Shown here: piece after piece, positions 51,893 to 60,615 of the stretch | Layout of the letters: each line of letters begins with the position of its first letter | How positions within the stretch are numbered: the first letter of the stretch is position 1 | Source of the DNA: Salinibacterium sp. UTAS2018 | Lineage (GTDB): Bacteria > Actinomycetota > Actinomycetes > Actinomycetales > Microbacteriaceae | NCBI RefSeq assembly: GCF_004118935.1 | Contig: NZ_CP035375.1 | Location: forward strand, 310,001-374,000 | DNA length: 64,000 nt | Reading direction: 5' to 3' | The notes under the pieces: generated by a model | The model's database searches: none | Told to the model about the DNA's origin: nothing | What the model saw: only the letters and a program-made list of their open reading frames with translations | Position numbers and translations under genes: made by a program

Positions 51893-52573
51893 ATGACTGC
51901 TGTACAGATCGCTCTCGTCAACGACTACGAAGTTGTCGCCCGCGAAGTAGTGGGGATGCTCCGCGCCTACCAGAACCGCATCCGCGTCGTTGAGCTCGAC
52001 CTCAATAAGCGCGTCGACGACGTGGTGGATATCGCCCTCTACGACACCTTTGCGGGCACCCAGGGAGACCGGGCGGCGGTGCGTGACCTTGCCGCCAACC
52101 CCCGGGTCAGCGCGGTCGTTGTGTACTCGTGGAACCTCGACCCGACCCACGTCGCTACGGTGATGAGCAACGGGGCCAACGGCTACATCTCAAAAGGGCT
52201 GCCGGCGGCCAAACTGGTGGCCGCTCTCGAAGCGATCCGTGCCGGCGGCGAACGGATTCATCTTGGTGGCGCGAGCGTCTCTGCTGTCGCTGTGGGCGAT
52301 TGGCCCGGGCGTGAAGAAGGCTTGACCGAACGCGAAGCGGAAGTGTTAGCTCTCATCACTCAGGGCCTCACGAATGTGGAGATAGCCGAACGCACTCACC
52401 TCTCGATCAACTCAATCAAGACTTACATTCGTAGCTGCTACCGAACCATTGGTGCCACGAGTCGCACCAACGCGGTGCTGTGGGGGATCGAACACGGCTT
52501 CCGCCCCGATCGCGTCAGAATCGAGCATCCGGAACCGACACCCGGCAGCGTGGATGTCGCTGTTAACGCATGA
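51893..52573 (+). CDS. NarL/FixJ-like response regulator
   Basis: The 226-residue regulator has a receiver-like domain (IALVNDYEVVAREVVGML, ALYDTFAG with candidate phospho-Asp, NGANGYISKG) and a C-terminal LuxR helix-turn-helix (LTEREAEVLALITQG, NVEIAERTHLSINSIKTYI). The usual DD pair is reduced, since the first acidic residues are ND, so it may be an atypical receiver. No histidine kinase is adjacent. Its stop overlaps the next start by four bases (ATGA), so it is coupled to the FUSC transporter, possibly its regulator. Confidence 0.85.
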   Translation: MTAVQIALVNDYEVVAREVVGMLRAYQNRIRVVELDLNKRVDDVVDIALYDTFAGTQGDRAAVRDLAANPRVSAVVVYSWNLDPTHVATVMSNGANGYISKGLPAAKLVAALEAIRAGGERIHLGGASVSAVAVGDWPGREEGLTEREAEVLALITQGLTNVEIAERTHLSINSIKTYIRSCYRTIGATSRTNAVLWGIEHGFRPDRVRIEHPEPTPGSVDVAVNA

Positions 52574-53811
52574 GGCGTCCGAAGCTGCTGAAGCGCCTCA
52601 CCATCGACGCCAGCAGACTGCAGCCGATCAAGCAGCGTTTGCAACCGGTGACGCAGCGTTTACAACCCGTGACGCAGACGGCGGGGCGGATGCGGTCAGA
52701 CATCACCCGAACCCGGATGCTGCAGGCCGCCAAAACAGGGCTGGCCGTGGCGATCGCGTGGACGGTCGCGCCCTACCTGCCCGGCGTCGCCGACAACTAC
52801 CCGTACTACGCGCCCCTCGGCGCCATCGTCGCGATGTATCCCACGCTCATGGGTTCACTCAAGAACGCGGCGCAAACCTTGGGAAGTCTCGCGATCGCGA
52901 TCGTGCTCGCTGGTGCTGTCATTATCTTCAGCTCGCCGTCAGTGCTCACGATGGCGCTAGCCGTTGGTGTCGGAGCGCTGATCGCGGCCACGGGCTGGTT
53001 CGGTGCGAACCGGGAATACATTCCCGTCACTGTTCTTTTCGTGCTCATCATTGGCGGGCCGGATGCCGATGACTACTCGCTCGGCTACCTTGAGCAGGCG
53101 ACGCTCGGCATCGTCGTCGGGTTGCTCGTTAACCTCCTCATTTTTCCCGCGCTCACCCACAACGCGGTCGACCAGCAATTGTCGAACTTTCGTGCGGTGC
53201 TCTCTGATCACCTCGCCGAAATCGCTGAGGCCTTGGCCGAGAGCTGGCCGCCCGAGCGTGACGGGTGGGCATCGGGCAAAGACTCGCTCGTCGTGGTCTC
53301 AGGCGAGGTCCGGCAAGCGGTGCTCTTGGCCGATGAGAGCCGTAAGGCAAACCCGCGTGCCCGCCGCTATCGTCGCGATCTGAAAGCGGACTACAACGAT
53401 CTGGCCGCTCTCGAAACGGTCACATTCCACGTTCGCGACATCACGGATGTACTCACCGGCGCAGTCTGGGGAACACCGATCAAGGTGCAACTTCGTCCTG
53501 AAATGCGTCCGGCGCTAAGCGCAGCACTCGCTGCCGTGGCCTCGGCGCTGCGCGACTGGGACACTCTCGAGCACCGCGAAGAATCACACGCTCTCGCAAC
53601 AGATGCGCTTGCCGATTTGACGGCCGAACTGGATGCCCGCAAAGCTGACGCGAATGCGACAGCCCTGGGGGCCTCGGCAGCAATTTCGATGGACATCGCC
53701 AGAATTCTTGCGGCGCTGCACGCCCGACTTGAGCGCGCCGAGGAAGCGGAAGTGGCCGAAGAAGCGGAAGAGGCGGAAGTGGCGGAGCAGGGTGACGACT
53801 CCCGCGGTTAG
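52570..53811 (+). CDS. FUSC-family (aromatic-acid-exporter-like) membrane protein
   Basis: The 413-residue protein has an unusual basic N-terminus with three near repeats of LQPVTQ/LQPIKQ, then six hydrophobic segments (AAKTGLAVAIAWTVAPYLPG, YAPLGAIVAMYPTLMG, GSLAIAIVLAGAVIIF and more). VTVLFVLIIGGPDADDY and LEQATLGIVVGLLVNLLIFPA are FUSC-like. A long helical cytoplasmic C-terminus ends in an acidic EEAEVAE repeat. Members export aromatic or phenolic compounds. Its stop overlaps the convergent DAGK-like gene stop. Confidence 0.85.
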   Translation: MRRPKLLKRLTIDASRLQPIKQRLQPVTQRLQPVTQTAGRMRSDITRTRMLQAAKTGLAVAIAWTVAPYLPGVADNYPYYAPLGAIVAMYPTLMGSLKNAAQTLGSLAIAIVLAGAVIIFSSPSVLTMALAVGVGALIAATGWFGANREYIPVTVLFVLIIGGPDADDYSLGYLEQATLGIVVGLLVNLLIFPALTHNAVDQQLSNFRAVLSDHLAEIAEALAESWPPERDGWASGKDSLVVVSGEVRQAVLLADESRKANPRARRYRRDLKADYNDLAALETVTFHVRDITDVLTGAVWGTPIKVQLRPEMRPALSAALAAVASALRDWDTLEHREESHALATDALADLTAELDARKADANATALGASAAISMDIARILAALHARLERAEEAEVAEEAEEAEVAEQGDDSRG

Positions 53812-54815
53812 TGCTGAGAGGAATTCGCAGCCTGCGGCATTCGCACGGTCAAGCCGCCGGCTTTAATGCGGCTCTTGAAAGCAATCGCTTTACCGAACTC
53901 ATCGCCGTCGAGTTCAATCTCTTCGGGGGTGCTCAGGCGGATTGTGAGCTGTTTCGCCTTCACGTAGCGCAGCGCGCGAACGTCTTTCGTGGTGAGAAAA
54001 TGACCGCCTCGGATGCGGCGCAGCACGCCGTTCTCCCACAGCACCTTTCCCAGAATCTGAGCCCAGCCGATCACTCCCTGAGGGCGCATCACGGCGACAT
54101 CAAAAAATCCGTCGTCGGGAGCGGCATCCGGCAGCAGCAGCACATTCGCGGTTAGCGAGCCGCAGTTGCCGACGATGACGGTGTGGGCTCGGCCCGATCG
54201 TGCGCGCTGTGAGTCGAGACGGTACTTCACGTGCAATTCGCTGCTATCGGCCAGGGCTTTTACGATGGCGCTCACGTACGCGAGCCAGCCGATGCGCTTC
54301 TTCAGATCGTCATCGGTGTTCGCGATCATTTTGGCATCGAGACCCAAACCCGCCATGACGACAAAAGCATGCTTCGAGAGAGCGTTGTTCTCATCCCGGA
54401 TGTCGATGAGCCCGATGTCGACCGCGCGATCGACCCCGGTGAAAGCGGTTCGAACCGCGCCCTCGAGATCATCGAGGGGAATGCCGAGGTTGCGAGCAAA
54501 GAGGTTTCCGGTGCCGGCGGGCATGAGAGCCAGAGCGGCGTCACTGTCATGAATCGCCTCGGCGACGGCTCGAACCGTGCCATCGCCGCCCGCGACGATC
54601 ACGACGTCAGCGCCCGCATCCAGCGCGTCTCGCGTCGCACCGGCTCCTGGGTCTTCCTTGCTGGTGGCGTGGAAGGTGGTTGTCTTCCAGCCTGTCTCAT
54701 TCTCGAGGACCGTGACGGCCGCCTTGATGGCATCGATGTCGACCTTGATCGGGTTGTACACGACCGCGGCCGAGCGAGACGGTGCTGGTTTGTCGTCAGG
54801 CGTCGAGTTCATCAT
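53808..54815 (-). CDS. Diacylglycerol-kinase-family lipid kinase
   Basis: The 335-residue enzyme has the DAGK_cat pattern: VVYNPIKVD, VVIVAGGDGTVRAVAEA with the GGDGT nucleotide-binding motif, ALALMPAGTGNLFARNL, and a C-terminal YegS-like domain (VGNCGSLTANVLLLPDA, DGFFDVAVM). Bacterial members phosphorylate diacylglycerol or related lipids. The ATG at 54815, or the next at 54812, starts it. It converges with the FUSC gene, overlapping by four bases. Confidence 0.92.
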   Translation of the reverse strand: MMNSTPDDKPAPSRSAAVVYNPIKVDIDAIKAAVTVLENETGWKTTTFHATSKEDPGAGATRDALDAGADVVIVAGGDGTVRAVAEAIHDSDAALALMPAGTGNLFARNLGIPLDDLEGAVRTAFTGVDRAVDIGLIDIRDENNALSKHAFVVMAGLGLDAKMIANTDDDLKKRIGWLAYVSAIVKALADSSELHVKYRLDSQRARSGRAHTVIVGNCGSLTANVLLLPDAAPDDGFFDVAVMRPQGVIGWAQILGKVLWENGVLRRIRGGHFLTTKDVRALRYVKAKQLTIRLSTPEEIELDGDEFGKAIAFKSRIKAGGLTVRMPQAANSSQH

Positions 54816-54896
54816 TCTCCCTAGTCAAAGCTGCGCCGAATGGCACGCTGAAACGGTGGCTCGATTGTAGCGCCGAGAGCTGTCGTCAGCGACTAA

Positions 54897-55706
54897 TTAC
54901 AGGCGGGCGAATCGTGCACGTACGAAGCAGTACACGCCGTAGGCGATGAGTCCCACCGCGATAACAAGAAGAACCACCATGCCGTACGGCAGCGCGGTCA
55001 GGCTCGTGAGGGCAGCATCGAGGCCGGACGACTTCTCGGGATCGTGAGTAAAAGCTGCCGCCACAACGAGGATGCCGGCGACACCGATCGCGATACCCTT
55101 CGCGATGTAGCCCGCAGTACCGAGCCCCAACACAGCCTTGCGCATCGTGCCACCGGGAACAGACACGTCTTCGGTGAACTTCTGGGTGACGCCCTTGAAG
55201 ACGAAATAACCGCCGACGCCGACAACGACAAGGCCAGCCACCACTAGAACGCCGACTCCCACCGGGTTCGCCATGAGGTCTGCGCTGACACTGCTTGTGC
55301 TGTCGGAGGAGCTGGATGATCCGCCGAGCGCGAATTTCAGCGCGGTGGAACCCAGAGCAAAGTACGTGATCCCCTTAGCGACTTCCGCCCCGAGTTTGGC
55401 CCACTTACGCTTTGAATCCTCGGGCTGCATAAGGAACGCTGAAATGACGAGCCAGAGACCGAGGGCGAACATGCCGATGACGACGGCCCACAACAGGAAC
55501 ACCCCGCCTGGTGTCGACGCGAGTTGTTTGAACGCCCCCGACTGATCGGCATCCGTGTCGCCGCCGCCGGTCGCGATGCCGATGGCGAGCGCACCGATGA
55601 GGAGATGTACGAGGCCATTGACGGCGAAACCGAGGCGCGCGAGCACGCGGAGGGCGGTGCTGTTGTGGGCGGTTCGGGCGGCTTGGGAGGCGGAGGCGTC
55701 ATTCAC
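54897..55706 (-). CDS. DUF1206 membrane protein
   Basis: The 269-residue protein has about six hydrophobic segments arranged as three similar pairs, typical of DUF1206: ARLGFAVNGLVHLLIGALAI, YFALGSTALKFALG, TAGYIAKGIAIGVAGILVV, ending in AYGVYCFVRARFARL. The YxxRG-like turn (GLVHL and GYIAKG) repeats in each pair. Function is unknown. The GTG at 55706 (VNDASASQAARTAHN) is chosen; the longer upstream frame overlaps the divergent DUF427 gene. Confidence 0.85.
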   Translation of the reverse strand: MNDASASQAARTAHNSTALRVLARLGFAVNGLVHLLIGALAIGIATGGGDTDADQSGAFKQLASTPGGVFLLWAVVIGMFALGLWLVISAFLMQPEDSKRKWAKLGAEVAKGITYFALGSTALKFALGGSSSSSDSTSSVSADLMANPVGVGVLVVAGLVVVGVGGYFVFKGVTQKFTEDVSVPGGTMRKAVLGLGTAGYIAKGIAIGVAGILVVAAAFTHDPEKSSGLDAALTSLTALPYGMVVLLVIAVGLIAYGVYCFVRARFARL

Positions 55707-55796
55707 TCGAGCAAGTGTAGAGGAAGGTGTCGAGGGCGCAATGAGTATGTGGCCGCGACTCAGCCGCGTCCCAGCAGCCGACTGCAAAATGGAGTT

Positions 55797-56321
55797 ATGA
55801 CTCCCGCCGGCTATCCCCGCTCCTTGCCTCGTCCCAAGCCCGTCAAGCCGAAAGCAGGGCAGGAGTCGGTGTGGGATTATCCGCGGCCCCCGCGAGTGGA
55901 GCACATGCCCCAGCGCGTTGTCGTGCGCTTGGGTGGCGAAGTGATCGTCGATACAACGGATGCCGTGCGAGTACTCGAGACGAGTCATCCGCCGGTCTAC
56001 TACGTTCCCCTCGCAGCCTTCCCCGACGGTGTGCTCGTGCCGCGAGCGGGCACCAGCTTCTGCGAGTTCAAGGGCGAAGCTCACTACTTTGACGTTACTG
56101 CTGGGGGAGTAGTCGCCGAGCGAGCAGGTTGGATCTACCCGGAGCCAACGCGCCGCTTCGAAGAACTGGGAACGCGTGTGGCGCTCTATCCCGGGCAAAT
56201 GGACTCGTGCGAGATCGATGGCGAACTCGTCACCTCGCAGGCCGGCGACTTTTATGGCGGGTGGATCACCAAAAATCTCGTCGGACCGTTCAAAGGGGCC
56301 CCGGGAACTATGGGTTGGTAA
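55797..56321 (+). CDS. DUF427-family protein
   Basis: The 174-residue protein opens with a proline/lysine-rich stretch (PRSLPRPKPVKPKAGQESVW) and contains the DUF427 core: VVVRLGGEVIVDTTDAVRVLE, then VYYVPLAAFPDG, and CEFKGEAHYFDV. No enzymatic role is known for the family. ATG at 55797 with GGAG four bases ahead is used. It is divergent from DUF1206 and its 3-prime end overlaps the TetR gene end by 14 bases. Confidence 0.88.
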   Translation: MTPAGYPRSLPRPKPVKPKAGQESVWDYPRPPRVEHMPQRVVVRLGGEVIVDTTDAVRVLETSHPPVYYVPLAAFPDGVLVPRAGTSFCEFKGEAHYFDVTAGGVVAERAGWIYPEPTRRFEELGTRVALYPGQMDSCEIDGELVTSQAGDFYGGWITKNLVGPFKGAPGTMGW

Positions 56322-56949
56322 CCTCGACCACTTCGAGTTGAATGCCATGAGTGAGAGTGCGTAGAGCTCGCGCCGCCAGCTGTGCTGGCTCTGCCACGGT
56401 CGCGTTCTCGCTATCGGCGGCGCTCATCTCGAGCGCCACCCTGAGCGCCTGCGTCGCCGCAGCGGCCACGATACGAACGGTGAACGGGTCGGTGTCAGGC
56501 CCGACCAACGTGGCGATGACGGTGCGCAGCTGAGCCTCTGATTCGCCGTTCACCCGGTACCAAACGTCGCGAAGATCTTTGTCGTCGTCGGCGGCGCGAA
56601 GAAGTCCTAGTGTCCAGCGCATGGTTTCGCGGTCGGCGTCGGCCGTAGCGGTCAGAACTTGGCGGATGGTGCGCTCAAGCGCCGTTACGACGTCTTCCTG
56701 TGGTTGAGCGGCGGCGAGCAATGCCCGCCAATGGCCGGCCCCCACGGTGAGAAGGGGAGCCACGGCATCCTCTTTGGAGCTGAAATAGCGGTAAAACGTT
56801 CGCACGGCGATGCCTGACTCCTGCGCAATCTGCTCTGCCGTAACAGCGTGAGCACCGCGCTCAGCGAAGAGGCGCGCAGCCGTGCGCGCGACCTCGAGCT
56901 GAGTGTCGAGCTTGCGGCGCTCGGTGAGAGTGGGGGGCGGGGAATCCAT
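56308..56949 (-). CDS. TetR-family regulator
   Basis: The 213-residue regulator has an N-terminal TetR helix-turn-helix (VARTAARLFAERGAHAVTAE, then IAQESGIAVRTFYRYFSSKE) and a helical ligand-binding domain (C-terminal TetR_C style). It is divergent from an SDR gene, 111 bases away. A perfect palindrome GGCACATTGTGCC lies between at 56998-57010, and a related GTGC..GCAC element sits just left of it. This is strong context for TetR autoregulation and SDR control. The ligand is unknown. Confidence 0.9.
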   Translation of the reverse strand: MDSPPPTLTERRKLDTQLEVARTAARLFAERGAHAVTAEQIAQESGIAVRTFYRYFSSKEDAVAPLLTVGAGHWRALLAAAQPQEDVVTALERTIRQVLTATADADRETMRWTLGLLRAADDDKDLRDVWYRVNGESEAQLRTVIATLVGPDTDPFTVRIVAAAATQALRVALEMSAADSENATVAEPAQLAARALRTLTHGIQLEVVEVTNP

Positions 56950-56997
56950 GTAAGGAGAGTACGCCGATGGTGCCTATCGCGCACAATAAGCAAGGAT

Positions 56998-57010
56998 GGC
57001 ACATTGTGCC
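56998..57010. promoter_or_regulatory. TetR operator candidate between TetR and SDR genes
   Basis: GGCACA-T-TGTGCC is a perfect 6-bp inverted repeat with a 1-bp centre, between divergent TetR and SDR genes. A second imperfect GTGC-CTATCGC-GCAC palindrome overlaps the region just to its left. Together they suggest a shared operator. Confidence 0.6.
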
Positions 57011-57060
57011 AGTGTGGCGTACCGTGTAGATACTCCCGTCTTCAACGAAAGGTCACTCAG

Positions 57061-57846
57061 ATGAATCGCTACACCGACCGCCGCGCCATCATCACCGGCG
57101 CAGGATCAGGAATTGGCCAAGCCACCGCCCTTCGCCTCCTCGCCGAAGGTGGCACCGTTGCCGCCCTTGACATCAGCGAAGCAGGACTTGCTGACACTGT
57201 TGCTAAAGCCGGCGACGCTGCCGATCGCCTCAGCACTGTTGTCGTGAACATCGCCGATGAAGAGTCAGTGCGCGGTGCAGTCGCCGCCGCCGTTGCTCAA
57301 TTGGGCGGACTCGACGTGCTGGTGAACGCTGCCGGAATTCTCCGGTCAGCGCACACCCACACCATGTCGCTGGCTGACTTCCAACAAATCATCAACATCA
57401 ACCTCGTCGGTACGTTCTTGATGATTCGCGAAGCCATTCCTGCCCTCAGCGAAGGTAACGACGCCGCGGTCGTAAACTTCAGTTCGACATCCGCAGCATT
57501 CGCTCACCCCTACATGGCTGCTTACGCCGCGAGCAAGGGCGGAGTGCAGTCGATGACCCATGCCCTCGCTTCGGAATATGCCAAGCAAGGAATCCGCTTT
57601 ACCGCTGTTCAGCCCGGATCGATCTCATCGGGAATGACCGACGGCAGCGGCGAGAGCAAGCAGAGTCAGGGCCCCGGCATCCCCGAGGACGCTGACTACT
57701 CGCTCTTCGCAAAACTGGGCTCAGCGCTCAAGGAAGGTTTCGCGGGCCCTGAGGCCGTTGCTGGTGTCGTCGCAATGCTCGCTAGCGAAGATGGAGCGTT
57801 CATCACCGGAACAGAAGTTCGTATCGACGGCGGTACTCACTTCTAA
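57061..57846 (+). CDS. Short-chain dehydrogenase/reductase (SDR)
   Basis: This is a 261-residue classical SDR: ITGAGSGIGQATAL cofactor loop, VNAAGILRS for NNAG, NFSSTSAAFAH catalytic serine, and YMAAYAASKGG for YxxxK. The C-terminal SISSGMTDG and ITGTEVRIDGGTHF are usual. GAAAGG before the ATG supports the start. Close to 3-oxoacyl-ACP-reductase-like SDRs, but the substrate is unknown. Likely controlled by the divergent TetR through the palindrome. Confidence 0.92.
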   Translation: MNRYTDRRAIITGAGSGIGQATALRLLAEGGTVAALDISEAGLADTVAKAGDAADRLSTVVVNIADEESVRGAVAAAVAQLGGLDVLVNAAGILRSAHTHTMSLADFQQIININLVGTFLMIREAIPALSEGNDAAVVNFSSTSAAFAHPYMAAYAASKGGVQSMTHALASEYAKQGIRFTAVQPGSISSGMTDGSGESKQSQGPGIPEDADYSLFAKLGSALKEGFAGPEAVAGVVAMLASEDGAFITGTEVRIDGGTHF

Positions 57847-57856
57847 TCCGCAGCAG

Positions 57857-57886
57857 CAGTGGGGTCGCGGCTAAGCGACCTCACTG
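57857..57886. terminator. Hairpin between convergent SDR and GH5 genes
   Basis: CAGTGGGGTCGC and GCGACCTCACTG pair with one G-U around a six-base loop. It lies between converging genes and probably serves both. Confidence 0.7.
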
Positions 57887-57908
57887 TGGCCGCTGTCTTC
57901 GTGCTGCC

Positions 57909-59174
57909 TCAGCGTGCGCCGACGAGCGTCGCGGCGTGGTTGCCCACCACAGCGCACGCCTCGCTAGGGCAGTAGACGGTGAAGCCGTCATAATCCGGAT
58001 ACGGTGTTCCGTCTTCCTGGTCGGACGCCAACATCCAGAACAGAGCTCCATCGACGCCGGCGTCGCGCACTGTCGCGAGCCAAGTCGCGTAAGTTTCGGC
58101 GCGCGTCGAGGCGTCCATCACACCGAACTCGCCGAGATACACCGGCTTACCGATAGCGGCGGCTGCCTCTGCGTGTTTCTCAATCCACCCCGTGCCCCAG
58201 TCGGTGGAGGTCTGCCAGTGGTCGGGGTAGAGGTGCATCGACATGACGTCGATGTTTCGCAATGAAGCCAGAGCGACGGTATCGACCCCGTTGCCGCAGT
58301 TCTCGCCGAAGCCAGCTCCGTGCCCTGAGGCCCCGAACTCGTGCGTGAGCGTCCACGTGTCTTCATCTCCACAGAAAAAACCTTCGTCACCAACGCCCAG
58401 GAGATGGATGCGGTCGATGGATTTCACATGACGGCTCATCTCATCCGCCCATTCTGTGATGGTGGCGGTGTCGCACTCTCCATCAGCAAGAGTGCCCGAG
58501 CCAGTGCAACTGGGTTCGTTTGCTAGTTCCCACGCGAGGATGGTGGGATCGTCTTTGTACTGCACTCCGGTGATGCTGTTGGTGCGATTCAGCAGCGTCG
58601 CAACCCATTCTTTGTACCAGCTACGAATGCGCTCATCAGTGTAGAAAGCGGAGTGCTCGTTGAGTCCTGCCCACTGAACGTATTGGTCCATGCCACCGTA
58701 GGCGTTCCAGTTGTTGGTGAAGGGGATGACCAGCTTAATGTCGCGAGCAGCAGCTTCGGCGATCACGAAATCGAGCTTCTCAAGCCCGGTCGCGCCGGTG
58801 TTAACGACAGGGGCACCGGCGGTGTCATCCCACGACTGATACCAGATGCCCTCGAAATCGCCGGGGGCGACTCCCGCGCCATCGGTGTCTCCATAGTCTT
58901 GAAAGCCCCAGGTGCGGATGACGGTGAGCCCCGCCTCATCTGCGTCGTCGAGCAGCGCCACCACCGTGCTTTCCGGCTTGTGCCCAAGGTAGTAGTTGTT
59001 GGCCCCGGTGAACTCGAATCGTTCACCTTGGAAAACAAGTACAGTGCCGTCTGCGCGCACAAAAGTCGCCGCGAATGCGGCGTACTGCACCGCGGCAATG
59101 GCGCCGAAGACACAGCCGACGAGTATCACCGATGCCACGAGCGCGGCCACGATCGTACGACGCCGGCGCGTCAC
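57909..59174 (-). CDS. GH5-family mannanase/cellulase-like glycoside hydrolase, membrane-anchored or secreted
   Basis: The 421-residue enzyme has an N-terminal basic stretch and hydrophobic signal (RRRRTIVAALVASVILVGC with a possible lipobox VGC). GH5 landmarks are FTGANNYYLG, TVIRTWGFQDYG, ILAWELANEPSC (acid/base E220) and VYLGEFGV (nucleophile E349), with MHLYPDHW between. This is the style of endo-beta-1,4-mannanases of GH5. Cysteines (CTGS, GECD, FCGD, NCGNG, YCPSEAC) may form disulfides, fitting an exported enzyme. It is a plausible polysaccharide-degrading enzyme. Confidence 0.88.
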   Translation of the reverse strand: MTRRRRTIVAALVASVILVGCVFGAIAAVQYAAFAATFVRADGTVLVFQGERFEFTGANNYYLGHKPESTVVALLDDADEAGLTVIRTWGFQDYGDTDGAGVAPGDFEGIWYQSWDDTAGAPVVNTGATGLEKLDFVIAEAAARDIKLVIPFTNNWNAYGGMDQYVQWAGLNEHSAFYTDERIRSWYKEWVATLLNRTNSITGVQYKDDPTILAWELANEPSCTGSGTLADGECDTATITEWADEMSRHVKSIDRIHLLGVGDEGFFCGDEDTWTLTHEFGASGHGAGFGENCGNGVDTVALASLRNIDVMSMHLYPDHWQTSTDWGTGWIEKHAEAAAAIGKPVYLGEFGVMDASTRAETYATWLATVRDAGVDGALFWMLASDQEDGTPYPDYDGFTVYCPSEACAVVGNHAATLVGAR

Positions 59175-59403
59175 GCGAGCGCCACCACCCGCAGTACGAG
59201 CGCAGTGAGAGAAAGCATGAGGAGATGGTACCCGCGTGAGAGAGATGCAGAACCAATTGCCAGAACACGAGACACCAGGTAGCCCGACGGGCTACCATGC
59301 TGGGAGATTGTCGCTCGCCGATGTTTTGTCGTCCCCGCGCAACACGCTGCACTGACGAAGCCATCTCTATCGGCGCTCGATCCGCACAACGAGTCGACGG
59401 GAT

Positions 59404-60609
59404 ATGCACATGGGTTTCATCAAGGCGTTCGCAGGGGCAATCGGCGGAACGTTCGCCGACCAGTGGAAAGACTTTCTCACCCCGCCGGCTCACCTTGCTC
59501 CTACTGCGGCCATTTTTCCCGCGGTCGCGCAGGGAACCAACGCTGGCCGTGGCTCCAATACTCAGGGCTCCGAGCACATCATCACGAACGGTAGCCGCAT
59601 CGTCGTGCCCGAGGGGTACGGCCTCGTCACGTTCCAAGACGGCCAATTGACCGGCTTCGTGGGCGAGCCCGGCGGCTTCATTTTCACGTCGGAAGATCAG
59701 AACGCCGAGTCATTCTTTGCCGGCGATGGCATCATCAGCTCCACGGTGAAGACGTCGTGGGAGCGCTTCAAGTTCGGCGGGCAGCCTGGTTCTCAGCAGC
59801 TCGCGTTCTATGTGAACCTCAAAGAGATCCCCAATAATAAGTTCGGCACTCAATCCGAGATTTATTGGGATGACGCCTACCTCAATGCTCAGGTCGGTGC
59901 GATCACCCGCGGTAGCTACTCGCTCAAAATTGTCGACCCGATCCTGCTGGTGAAGAACTTCGTTCCCCTTACCTATCTCGGCGCGTCACCGAAGGTCTTC
60001 GACTTCTCTGACCTCGACAATGACGCTGCGAGCCAGCTGTTCAACGAAGTGGTCGGTTCACTCGCTGCAGCGTTCTCCTATTACACAAACGATCCCAGCA
60101 AGGGAAACCGCATCGCCAAAATCCAGGGCGACGCTATCGGATTTGCGCAATCGTTGAGTGCTGCTGTCGATGACGCGTACCAGTGGACGACCGACCGCGG
60201 TCTCACCATTGAGAAGGTCGCGCTTCAGTCCATCGAATACGACGAGGACACTCGCGCTCTGCTCAGCGATGTTAAGAAGGCGGATGCTCTCGGCGGTGCC
60301 CGCGGTAACGCCTTCATGCAGCAAGCTGCCGCCCGTGGTTTCGAAGCCGCCGGCTCAAACGAAGGCAGCGGCGGAGGCGGCGCAGGCATGGCCTTCCTCG
60401 GTATGGGAATGAACGCTGCCGGTGGCGCGGCCGGAGGGTTCCAGCAGCCAAATGCAGCTCCACCCCAGCCAGCGGCGCCCGCCGCCGCAGCGGCTCCCGC
60501 AGCGGACGACCCCATGGCAAAGTTGCAGCAGTTCAAGACGATGCTCGACCAAGGCTTGATCACCGAAGCTGACTACGAAGCGGCTAAAGCCAAAGTTCTC
60601 GGATTGTAG
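59404..60609 (+). CDS. SPFH-domain/virion-core-like protein with SHOCT
   Basis: The 401-residue protein belongs to the SPFH-like YdjI-type family once called virion core protein: SRIVVPEGYGLVTFQDGQLTG, GGFIFTSEDQNAES, EIPNNKFGTQSEIYWDD, SYSLKIVDPILLVKNFVP and a helical middle. The C-terminus has a Gly/Ala/Pro-rich linker and a SHOCT domain (MAKLQQFKTMLDQGLITEAD split at the end by AAKAKVLGL). SHOCT domains bind membranes or partners. The second ATG (59410) is an alternative. It heads a three-gene operon with two zinc-ribbon or membrane partners. Confidence 0.85.
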   Translation: MHMGFIKAFAGAIGGTFADQWKDFLTPPAHLAPTAAIFPAVAQGTNAGRGSNTQGSEHIITNGSRIVVPEGYGLVTFQDGQLTGFVGEPGGFIFTSEDQNAESFFAGDGIISSTVKTSWERFKFGGQPGSQQLAFYVNLKEIPNNKFGTQSEIYWDDAYLNAQVGAITRGSYSLKIVDPILLVKNFVPLTYLGASPKVFDFSDLDNDAASQLFNEVVGSLAAAFSYYTNDPSKGNRIAKIQGDAIGFAQSLSAAVDDAYQWTTDRGLTIEKVALQSIEYDEDTRALLSDVKKADALGGARGNAFMQQAAARGFEAAGSNEGSGGGGAGMAFLGMGMNAAGGAAGGFQQPNAAPPQPAAPAAAAAPAADDPMAKLQQFKTMLDQGLITEADYEAAKAKVLGL

Positions 60610-60615
60610 TCCGCG

